From NCBI GenBank assembly GCA_036571765.1, contig BROE01000006.1, positions 14,002,830-14,066,829 of the forward strand: 64,000 bases of DNA. The letters run 5' to 3'. The stretch comes from Plecoglossus altivelis. Taxonomy: Eukaryota > Chordata > Actinopteri > Osmeriformes > Plecoglossidae. A model generated the notes under the pieces. The model searched no databases and was not told the DNA's origin. It worked only from the letters and a program-made list of their open reading frames with translations. Each line of letters starts with the position of its first letter. Position 1 is the stretch's first letter. A program made the translations under genes and the position numbers. Below are positions 13,470-25,700 of this stretch, piece after piece.

Positions 13470-16386
13470 ACATTCTCTCCCTCCTCCTCTGTCTCCTCTC
13501 TCTCTCTCCTCCTGTCTCCCCTCTCTCCTCCTTTCTCCTCTCTCTCGCTCGATGTGTCTCCTCTCTCTCGCTCCTTGTGTCTCCTCTCTCTCGCTCCTTG
13601 TGTCTCCTCTCGCTCCTTGTGTCTCCTCTCTCTCCTCCCTCCTCTCTCTCCTCCTGCCTCCTCCTCTCTCCCTCCAGGTATCCTCCATAAGGGAAGTGGG
13701 GAGAACATCTTTGTGTCGGAGCAGCCCCCAGTCATCAGCAGCGTTATGGGAAATGGACGTCGTCGCAGCATATCCTGTCCCAGCTGCAACGGTCTGGCTG
13801 ACGGCAACAAGCTCCTAGCGCCCGTCGCCCTGGCGACCGGCATCGACGGCAGCCTCTATGTTGGTGACCTGAACTTTGTGCGGCGGGTGTACCCATCCAT
13901 GAATACCACGGGCATACTGGAACTGAGGTAGGGAGAACGAGGGCATGGAGAGACAAGAGAGGGAGAGGGAGAGACAAAAGTGGTGCGCCAATGAGAGGGA
14001 TGCACTGAAAAGGGCATGAAAAGAGGGGGAGGGGAGGTCGCGGAGGGGAGAAGGAAGGGAGGGAGAGAGAAAGAAGGGGAAACAATGAGGGGTCGGTTGA
14101 GGAGAGATACCCTGGGAGGAGAGAACGTGAGTGGAGGAGTTTAGGAAAGGCGAAGGGGAGGGGTACATACGAGAGGAGGTGAGGAGAGGTAGAGTAGTTG
14201 GGGAGAGGATGGAGATGGGGAGAGGAGGAAGGAAGAGAATGCGAGGAAAGGAGCAGGGAAGTAGGAGGAGAGGAGGTGAGGAGAGGTAGAGATGTTGGGG
14301 GAGAGGATGGGGTTGAGGAGAGGAGGAAGGGGAGGATGCGAGGAGAGGAGAGGAAAGGGGGAGAGATGAGAGGGGAAGAGGGGGAAGTGAGAAGAGGAGA
14401 CAGAGCTTCTGTGCATGTACAAGACTCTAGATGCCATCCTCAGAGAGCACTATGAAAGCAGCCAAACCTCCAAGGAGAGAAAGAAATGGAGCTGGAATCA
14501 CACAGTGCACCAGATAACCATCTCTCCAGAGTGTTTTTACCGTATTTAAGTTTTCTGTTCACACTATGCTCTGTTCCCTGCTCCCCTCTCCGCATTGAGC
14601 CGAAATTAACATTTGCTCTGTTGTTGCACTCTCTCCTCCCCTCACTCTCTCTACCCCTGGCTCCGTATCTCGCTCTATCACTCTCTATATCTCTATATCT
14701 CTATCCCTCCGTCTCTCTCCATCTCTCTCTCGCTAACCGTTAAAGGAACAAGGATTTCAGGCACAGGTGAGATGTCTCATTCTCCTAGTTCGTTTTACAT
14801 ATCCCAGTCTGAATGTCAATGCAAACATTGTTCACACAGAGCAAAAATAAAAGGTCTTGACAGAAACAAACATTCAAATACGTCAGCTCATTTCCATGTG
14901 CGGTTAGTTACGTCTACTGTTTACAAGCTGATGGTTTAAACCCTGTCCTTTCCCCCTACCACCATCTCCCTTAGCAACAACCCCACACACAAGTACTTCC
15001 TGGCGGTTGACCCGGTGACAGGGGCGCTGTTCATCTCCGACACCAACTCGCGGCGTATTTACCGCGTGCGTTCGCTGACGGCCGGTCGCCTGTTGTCCGA
15101 CAATGCGGACGTGGTCGCCGGGACGGGCGAGCAGTGCCTGCCCTTCGACGAGCGGTGTGGAGACGGGGGCAAGGCCACCGAGGCCACCCTTATGAGCCCC
15201 AAAGGTCAGATGTAACATGGGAAATGTAGTTCGTTGGCATGAGCCACGATGGTAGTAGCCCAGTGCTCCAGATAGACGCAAGTATATCAAATGGAGGGAA
15301 AATACCAGATAGTTACAAGTAGATAAATGCGCAGCCAATTACTGATAGATGAAATAACTCAAGATGTTGCAGAATATAGATGTAAGTACATCAGTGAAAA
15401 CTATGGTGGCTGTCTTACTTCATAATGACAGTTTTACGTATCTGCCGACTGATGTTTTATTCCAAGTAAATCAGAGCAGTACCAGAAGTAGGGTTCTAAG
15501 CCAGATTAGAGCACAAGTTGCTTTTATTAATGGAGTCATTTTCATGGCGAAGAGCAGTCTGGATAAAAGAATAGGAACAATATGACACCAAACTGTCAGA
15601 GATGTCACATTTCCTGCGTGTGTGTGCATCTGTACGTGCGTCTGTGCATGAGCGCATGTGTGTCTGTGCATGTGTGTCTGTGCATGTGTGTGTGTGCATG
15701 TGTGTCTGTGCATGTGTGTGTGTGCATGTGTGTGTGCATGTGTGTGCGTGACAACAGAGAGGTTCTAGTTCTCTTCCTCCTGTCAGACAGCAGCAAAGCC
15801 AGCCAACTCTCATCAGTCTGCCCTCTCTCTGCCCTCATCCTCGCTGCTGACACATCCTCTCCCTGTCCCTCACTCTCCCCCTCTCACTCTCCCCCTCTCT
15901 CCCTGCCCCTCTCTCTCCGTCTCTCTACCTGCCCCTCTCTCTCCTCCTCTCACTCTCCCCCTCTCTCCCTGTCCCTCACTCTCCCCCTCTCACTCTCCGT
16001 CTCTGTCCCTGACCCTCTCTCCGTCTCTCTCCCTACCCCCCTCTCCCCCCTCTCACTCTCCGTCTCTCTCCCTGCCCCTCTCTCTCCCCCTCTCACTCTC
16101 CCCCTGCCCCTCTCGCCCTCTCACTCTTCGTCTCTTTCCCTGCCTCGCTTTCCGTTTCTCTCCCCATCCCTCTCCCTCTTCTACCCCCCCCCCCCCCCCC
16201 CTCTCTCCCCCCTCTCTCCCTGCCTGTACCTCTCCCTACCTTTGTATTCCCCTCCCTCTCTTTGCAATCTTATTTTTAGGGTCTGGTTATAGTTGCCTAA
16301 ATAAAGCTTCTTTCTGTTTGCTCTTGGTGAGATTGTCACGACTGACATGTCACAGAAGCTATGCGTGCAAGAGACTAGAGCAAGCA

Positions 16387-16417
<31 letters not shown>

Positions 16418-19400
16418 AGTGGAGTCAAATGAATAAAGAAAGACAGATGTCAGTGAGGAAGGGAACCAGATAAGGAGACACTGAGGGAAATAAACTAGGA
16501 CAGTCTGGGGTTGCAACACATCAGTGGAGTTGCTGGTGTTGAACGACATCCACCCTGTGTGAAGCCCTGCAGGTGTAACACTGTCTGGCTGTCTGGGACA
16601 CTTCTGTCTGGCTGTCGGTCGGTCGGTCGGTCTGTCTGTCTGTGTGTCTGTCTGTCTCCTGTTTGTCCGATCTGTCTAACGCTCTCTCTCTCCCTGTTTG
16701 GTTTGTCCCTCAGGTATCGCTGTAGATAAGAACGGGCTGATGTACTTTGTGGATGCCACCATGATCCGGAAGGTGGACCAGAACGGCATTATCTCCACCC
16801 TGCTAGGCGCCAACGACCTCACCGCCGTGAGACCGCTCAGCTGTGACGCCAGCATGGACGTCAGCCAGGTAGGAAGGAGGGAGGAAGAGAGATATAAGGA
16901 GGGAGGGAGGGAGGGAAGTGTAAGAAGAGAGGTAGGTATGGGGAGAAGGAGCAAGGTAAGGTTTGTATGAGCGGGGATGGAGAGAAGTAAAGTGGGATGA
17001 GAAAGATGGAAGGAGGAGGAGGGAACAGCTGTGACCGGAACGTTCTGTGTACCTCAGGTTCGCCTGGAGTGGCCAACAGACCTGGCAGTCAACCCCATGG
17101 ACAACTCTCTCTATGTCCTGGAGAACAACGTCATCCTGCGCATCACTGAGAACCACCAGGTCTGAACACCCCCTCTGCCCTCCAGAATGGGGCAGATAAA
17201 TCAAACAGACCCAAAGTCATTTTCCTGCAGAAATCGCTCTGATTGGGGTTTTGATTTGATTCAAACCACTGTGTGTTCCTCAGGTGAGCATCATCGCAGG
17301 GCGGCCCATGCACTGCCAGGTGCCGGGTATAGACTACAGCCTCAGCAAGCTGGCGATCCACGCCGCCCTGGAGAGCGCCACAGCCATCGCCCTATCACAC
17401 ACCGGCATCCTGTACATCGCCGAGACAGATGAGAAGAAAATAAACCGAGTCAGACAGGTAGACATACAGGACTACATTTACCACATGTCAACAAACTAGC
17501 CTAGCAGGTAAATGGTCACAGATGTTTGTGTGTTGTGGCTGGTTTATTAATAAATCTCTTTCTGCTATCTGTTCTGTTTGTCCCTTGGGGCCTCAGGTGA
17601 GCACCAATGGCGAGATCTCCCTGCTGGCAGGCGCTGCCTCCGACTGCGACTGCAAGAACGACGTCAACTGCAATTGTTTCTACGGCGACGACGGCTACGC
17701 CCCGGATGCGGGCCTCAACTCGCCCGCCTCGCTCGCCGTCTCGCCCGACGGCACGCTGTTTGTCGCCGACCTCAATAACATCCGCATCCGAGCCGTGCGA
17801 GCCAACCGGCCCGTGCCCTCGCTGTCGGGGGCGGTCGCCAGCCCCTCGGGGTTGGGCCAGTACGAGGTGGCGTCGCCGCGGGAACAGGAGCTGTACGTCT
17901 TCAGCGGCGAGGGGCTCCACCTGCAGACGGTGAGCCTGGTGACGGGCGAGCCGCTCTACAACTTCACGTACGGCGCAGACGGCGAGCTGGCCTCGGTGGC
18001 GGACAACTGCAACAACACAGTGCGCGTGAGGAGGGAGGGCCAGGGGGGGACTGGGGGGGGCCTTCTGAGACTGCTGCTGCTGCCAGAGAACCAGGTGGTG
18101 AGCCTGGGGCTGGATCCCGCTGGGGGGCTGAAGAGTGTGACGGCTCAGGGCCAGGAGGTGGCGCTGCTGGCCTACTCTGGGAACTCGGGCCTGCTGGCCA
18201 CCAAGGCTGACGAGACCGGCTGGACCACCTTCTACCAGTGAGTGCGTGTGTGAATGTGTGTGCGACTGTGACCAGGACGTGGCTGTGTTAGTAAGTGTGG
18301 GTGTGCGGATGTGTGTGTGGTTGGGTGGCTGTGTGAGTGGATGTGCGTGCAGGTGTGTGTGTGCACATGCGCGACTGTGTGTTCAGGATGTGGCTGTGTT
18401 AGTGTGTGTGTGAGTGTGTGTGTTTGAGCATGCACACCGGGTGAGACTGTCTGTGCATGTGTTCGTCTAGGAACTGTCAACACGGTGCATGTGTGGCTGT
18501 GTGTGCGCGCGCGTGCGTGTGTACACTCGCACACCGATGAATCTGCCAATCCGTCTGTGTGCTATGAGACAATGTGGAATAGAAAATGCAGAAGGTTGTA
18601 ATGCCTTGGTTTCCTGCCCAGGGAAACACAAAGAACATGTAGGCAAACCCAAATCTTTCACTGAAGAGAAATATATCATGTCGAGCTGAGCGACCTGTTT
18701 TCCCAGAAAGGCGATGGTTGTCAGCGAGGGAGCTGTTAAAGCCTTGTTTTTGAAGAGAGCTATCTTCCTAAGTCTTGCAAAGGCTGCGAACCTGCACATT
18801 GTTGAGAGAGAAAGATGGAAGCCTCATGTTGTGCATTAATCTAGGGCTCACCCTGGCTATTCTGCCTCAGGCTCCACAATAACATACATTAAACATTCTA
18901 AACTTGGTCCAGTCGGAATGTTTACTTGGAACAAGCATTTTCAATGACTACATCAAAAATAAGATATTTTTGCCTACATTTGGTTGTGTTTTGGGTGGCT
19001 CTGCTCATTTGAGACACACTATTTCAAAATGGGTTCACAAGCCATCCAAACATTTAACATGAGCTCAGCCTCTCTTGCATGAGGATAATTCGCTTGCTCT
19101 TTTCTCCGTGGCCGATATACACGGCCCGCCGTCTCCCCCTGGTGTTAGCTTGGGGCACTGCAGCCTGCTCCCAAGCACAGCTAAGTCTGTGTTGAGGGAG
19201 CAGAGATCTGACAGGCAGGCCCTTCGAGACCGGCTGTGTTCTGTATTACCTCTGGTCCGCTGAAGTCTTCTCTCTGAGGAGGCGCGGGGCTTCTCCTTCC
19301 AGAACACTCTGTCAGAGTGTTTGATACAGAATCAAAGTCCAGTGCAGAACTGTAAAAACGGTCAGATCTCACTTCGTCACCACTTAAAAGACTTATCGAA

Positions 19401-19698
19401 TATAGGGAATATTACAGTGTGTGTGTTGTTTAAACCATGTGTGTCTGTGCGTGCGTGTGTGCTGTCTACACGTTGAGCTGTGCACCAAACCTCTCTCTGC
19501 CTGTCTCCACGTCCAGGTATGACAGCGAGGGCCGCCTGACCAACGTGACCTACCCCACGGGCATGGTGACCAGCCTGCACCGCGAGATCGAGCGCTCCAT
19601 CAACATCGACATCGAGAGCTCCAGCAGGGATGATGACGTCACCGTCATCACCAACCTGTCGTCCGTAGAGGCCTCCTACAGCGTGGTGCAAGGTGGGG

Positions 19699-19730
<32 letters not shown>

Positions 19731-22700
19731 ACGTTCACAGACACAAACATATGAGCATGCACACACACACTCTTGGCATGCAAAGAAATAGTTATTCTTC
19801 ATATCTACTAAAATCGCAATGGGTAGCATTAGATCATCTTATAGAATAGATTTAACTATAAATTATTTTATAATATTCGTATTCCGTCTGAAAATATGGA
19901 ACCCCAAGGCCCTCTCTCTCTCTCCCTCTCTCTCTCTCTCTCCCTCTCTCCCTCTCTCCCTCTTCTGAGTGAGATTACCACTGTGTAGTATTCAAACCCC
20001 CAGAGATCTGGGCTCCATGCTTTTACGTGATGAACATAATTTCAATGAACTTCATTACCTGTCGGAACAGTAGATTCTCTTCTTTATACCCCAGAGTATA
20101 CACACACACACCACACGCACAAACACACACACACACACACACACGAACACACAGCTCCCATGATCCCTCAGCTTATTCTAGTTTAGGAAGCAGAAAGTGA
20201 AGGAATGATTGGCTTCCCTTCCCCTGACCCCACCAATGAGGTGATAGATGACTGGTGCAGGCAGAGCCTTGCAGAGAGACTTCTAGATGTCTATAGAGTA
20301 AAGCATCCTCAGACGGCTGCGGTCCTTTCAGCTTCCTCTCTCTCTCTCTGTGTGTGTGAGATGTGCATTTCAGCACAACGTTCTGCTGACATCAACCAGA
20401 ATGCCAACCACACCGAATCTTTCTCTTTCCCCGTCTTTTGGTGGCCTTGTTTGTCTCCTCCTCTCCCCGTCTCTGTCCCTCTGTCATCGGCTTCCTCCCT
20501 CCCTTCTCCCCGTCTCTGTCCCTCTGTCATCGGCTTCCTCCCTCCCTTCTCCCCGTCCGTCGTTCTGTCCGCCTCCCCCCTGTCGCTCTTCTTTCTCTCT
20601 CGGAGCGCGAGATGGAGACATCACTTTGTCTGTTTGAAGTGTTGTTAAAACACTGCCTGGAGGTTTGGAACAAATTGGTTTTATGGATTACTGCCGTTTA
20701 TGGTGGAGCATCAAAGCCAGCAGGCGTCAGGTCCCTCAGCACACCCACACTCCCACCCCTCCCCCGCCCCCCGTGCGCCTTTCGTAAATGAAATAAAAGC
20801 CTCTTCCTTTGCATTTGGCAGATATTTTGAAGTGGGGAAAAACAACTTTATCTTATCTTGATTCTCATTGTTGCTGTCAGACTCTCTCGCCCTCCCTCTC
20901 TCTCCTCGTGTCATAAATTGCGTCTCAGATATTCAGTAGCAGCAGAGAATTGGAAACTTCCTCAAAAAACGGATGGTGCCTCACCGTCTTCCATCGCGTC
21001 GAACTTTTAACCCGTGCCGCTGAAGCTGGGAACCTACTAGAAAGCTGACGCCCCTCTGCTTCCCCCTACAGACCAGGTGAGGAACAGCTACCAGCTGTGT
21101 AACAACGGGACCCTGAGGGTGATGTACGCCAACGGCATGGGCATCAGCTTCCACACGGAGCCTCACATCCTGGCTGGCTCTGTCAGCCCCACCATCGGGC
21201 GCCGCAACATCACCCTGCCCACCGACAACGGCCTCAACTCCATCGAGTGGCGGCTCCGCAAGGAGCAGACCAAGGGCAAGGTCACCGTCTTCGGCAGGAA
21301 GCTGAGGGTGGGTTGAAATGGCATCACTTCCTGCCCGTGCTCCTGTGAGAGGAGGGGAGTAGTCCAGTGTGCGTCTGCGTGTCTTGAGGATGTGTGTGAT
21401 GTGATTGATGGACATGCTCTCTTCCGTTTCTGCCACCTTCCATCCTTCCCTCCGCTCCCTCCTTCCGTTCCCTCCTTCCATTCCCTCCTTCCGTTCCCTC
21501 CTTCCGCTCCCTCCTTCCGCTCCCTCCCTCCACTCCCTCCTTGCGCTCCTTCCTTCTGCTCCCTCCTTCTGCTCCCTCCATCTTGGTCTCTACCCCCTCA
21601 GGCCCACGGACGCAACCTTCTCTCCATTGACTTCGACCGCAACACGCGCACGGAGAAGATCTACGACGACCACCGCAAGTTCACGCTGCGCATTATGTAC
21701 GACGTCCAGGGCCGGCCTGCCATGTGGTTACCTAGCAGCAGCCTGGCGGTGGTCAATGTGTCGTACTCGTCCACGGGTCAGCTGGTGGGGCTGCAGAGGG
21801 GCAGCATGAGCGAGAGGACGGAGTTTGACCTCCAGGGCCGCATTCTGTCGCGCTCCTTTGTGGACGGCAAGGTGTGGAGCTACAGCTACCTGGACAAGGT
21901 GAGGGTCAGGTTAGGATTGGTGGGGAGATTTGTCTGTCAAGGCAGCAGCGTGCGATGCCGTCACATGATCAAACTGATATTTCATGTCAAAGTAGTTGTG
22001 GCTCATTTAGGATTTGTGTTCTTCTTCTACGTCTTTTCCTCTCTTTTCCGCTCTCTTTCTGCTCTCTCACCTCCTGTGACTCCCCCTGTCTGTAGTCCAT
22101 GGTACTGCTTCTCCAGTCCCAGAGGCAGTACATCTTTGAGTTTGACGCGTCGGGCCGCGTCACGGCCGTCACCATGCCCAGCGTGGCGCGCCACACCATG
22201 TTCACGCACGTGTCCCTGGGCTACATCCGCAACACCTACAACCCCCCGGAGAGCAACGCCTCGGTCATCCACGACTTCAGCGAGGACGGCCGACCCCAGG
22301 CCACCCACTACCTGGGGACGGGCCGCCGCATCCTCTACAAGTACGGCAAGCTGGCCAAGCTGGCGGAGATCCTGTACGACAGCACGGCCGTCACCTTCGG
22401 CTACGACGAGACGGCCGGCGTGCTGAAGATGGTCAACCTGCAGAACGGGGGCTTCTCCTGCACCATCCGCTACCGGAAGATGGGCCCGCTGGTGGACAAG
22501 CAGATCTATCGCTTCAGCGAGGAGGGCATGGTCAACGCCAGGTTTGACTACACCTACCACGATAACAGCTTCCGCATCGCCAGCATGAAGCCGGTCATCA
22601 GCGAGACGCCCCTTCCTGTCGACCTCTACCGCTACGACGAGATCTCTGGCAAGGTACTGGAATCCATCACTAATGATTTATGAAAGTATTAAAGCACGTT

Positions 22701-25700
22701 ACAGAGTGCTCTGTGACCAGCTGTACCGGAGGACACATAAAACTACAAGAGATTCTGTGAAGTCATGCCAGACAGAATCACGTATCTTGTCTTATATAGA
22801 CTGGTCACATCTGGTCATTTTCCAAGCAATCAATCACAGTACTTCAGTCAGATACTCCTAGGATGATGCCGTCATAAACCTGATGTTCTAAAGCTCCTTC
22901 TTCCCAATGTGATAAGACTACTCATGCTGAGTCAGGATCATTAAATGCTCCTCACTGGATTGTAATCTACGAACTGTGTCTGTAGCCAAATGGTCAAACA
23001 GCTGCTTTAAAGCACCTCACTGTATGTCTCCATTGACCCTTTCAAGAGTGACATGTCTTTGGTCATATAGACTGAAAAGGTATACGAAGCCCACCCACCC
23101 TAAAAGGTCTACAGTCTGCAGGGTGACCGAACACCTTAATCCTTCCCTCCCGCTTGACCGGTCTTCAACTGGTCTCAGGACATTTAAGGGGTTTTTTGTA
23201 TTTAACCTGGACCGGGCGTTACTCACACAAAGTGGCTCCTTGAAATAGATTGCAGTTACAATTATTTTTAACTGTAGTTATCTAAGATGACGTCGAACAG
23301 GATGAGCATTGTTGGTGTCAGTTGCAACCACGCTAAAGGCTGTCTGGTCTCATCCCAGGTGGAGCACTTTGGGAAGTTCGGGGTCATCTACTACGACATC
23401 AACCAGATCATCACCACCGCCGTCATGACGCTGAGTAAGCACTTTGACACCCACGGCCGCATCAAGGAGGTCCAGTACGAGATCTTCCGATCGCTCATGT
23501 ACTGGATGACGGTGCAGTACGACAGCATGGGCCGCGTGGTGAAGAGGGAGCTGAAGATCGGGCCGTACGCCAACACTACTCAGTACCGCTACGAGTACGA
23601 CGGAGACGGGCAACTCAGCGGAGTCAAGGTCAGAGGGCAGGGAGGTCACATGTGTACGTGTGTGGGAGGGGGAGGGGGGTAAAGTTGAAACCCACTCGTC
23701 GCATTGACTTAGATAAAGTGCAGCTGAAATAGGCATTGTCAAAACATACCATAATGGCGGTTGAAGAATTCTGTGTTGTTGTTCACGGTAACTCCGTCCC
23801 CAGCCCCCGACGCAAACGGTTCTTTCTTTCACGCAATGTTTTGCTGCTACTTAAGAACCACTTTTCCTGGTTTGGAGCTGGTTGTTAGGCTTTCGAAAGA
23901 GCGAACTCATTCGAGGTTAAGCACTGACTCCGAACCAGCTTCCAAAATGCATTGGTGGAAAAGAGGTACTTGTGTAGTGGTGACTTGCTATTGTCCCTCG
24001 AATGCTGAGATGGACCCGTCGTTAACATGGCAACCGCATTAACCGCTTATGTGAACTTCTAGGTCAACGACTGGTCCACCTGGCGCTACAGTTACGACCT
24101 CAACGGCAACCTCCACCTGCTCAACCCCGGCAGCAGCGCCCGGCTCATGCCACTGCGCTATGACCTGAGGGACCGCATCACTCGCCTGGGCGACGTCCAG
24201 TACCGCCTGGACGAGGACGGCTTCCTCAGCCAGCGAGGGCCCGACGTGTTCGACTACAACTCCAAAGGCCAGCTGCTCCGGGCCTATAGCCGCCTGCCTG
24301 GAGGGTGGAGCGTCCAGTACCGCTACGACGGCCTTGGCCGCAGGGTGTCCACCCGGAACAGTCTGGGGCAGCACCTGCAGTTCTTCTACGCCAACCTCAA
24401 CCACCCGGCAAGGGTCACTCACATCTTCAACCACTCCAGCTCTGACATCGCTTCCCTCTACTACGACCTGCAGGTGAGGATTGGCAGTGGGTGGATTTCC
24501 TAGATGAACACAGGGGATGGGTGTACTTGTGGATGGACTGCTGTTATGGGTGTTGTAGTTTGAATGGTTTTGTAGTTCTGCCTGACTCTTAGCTGTTGTT
24601 CCTCAGGGTCACCTGTTTGCTATGGAGGTGAGCAGTGGAGAGGAGTACTACATCGCTTCTGACAACACTGGCACACCACTAGCCGTGTTCAGCAGCAATG
24701 GGCAGATGATCAAGCAGGTAACCATCATACCTAGTCTGTTTCATCCATGCACACTTCGAGGGTCGAGGGTTTTAGCTCACAGATTCGAGTGCAGACTCAG
24801 TTCTGAGCACATTTTGAGGAAAACAGACACTCGACACCTCTTGTAATGCAGATTATTGTCCTTAAAGATCTCAAAGCCTTTGTTGAAAACTCCCAGCAAT
24901 GCATAACAACAGGACTTCCTGGTTTGTGTGTCCAGGTGCAGTACACAGCCTACGGGGAGGTCTACCTGGACTCCAACCCAGAGTTTCAGCTGGTGGTGGG
25001 CTTCCACGGTGGCCTTTACGACCCGCTCACCAAGCTTGTCCACTTCACCCAGCGGGACTACGACGTGCTGGCGGGCCGCTGGACCTCGCCCGACTACGCC
25101 ATCTGGCCCAAGATCGGCAAGGACCCGGCTCCTTTTAACCTGTACATGTTCAAGAACAACAACCCGCTCAGCGACATGCTGGACGTAAAGAACTATGTGA
25201 CAGGTACTGCCAGTACATTCAACCATCCCTGTTAAATATCCATGTCGATGTGTTGCACAATGGAGATTAGGTTTCCATGTCAAGGTCCAGCCAAATCGTT
25301 TGTTGTGTGGCGAACGTGTCGGTGTTTCCTGTGATGTTGGCGCCTGATGGCAGCTTGCGAACGGTGCGACTGAACACCTGCTCTGTGTCCTGTGCTGCAG
25401 ATGTGAAGAGCTGGCTGGTCATGTTCGGCTTCCAGCTCAGTAACATCATCCCAGGGTTCCCTCGCCACTCTCTCTACTTTGTGGAGCCGCCGTATGAGCT
25501 GCAGGCCAGCCAGGACTGTGAGAACGGACAGGTCAGTGTGGTACTGGCCACAGCAGAGAGCTGTGAGCCAGGCCTCTGCAATGCAAGCAAAAGAGCATCC
25601 TCTTAGACTTTCAAATAGATTCAAGCTCTGCAACATGTTGAGGAAAGGTCTGGAAGTATGAAAGCAAACCTGCCTTTTAATTTTCTAACTCGTACTTCTC

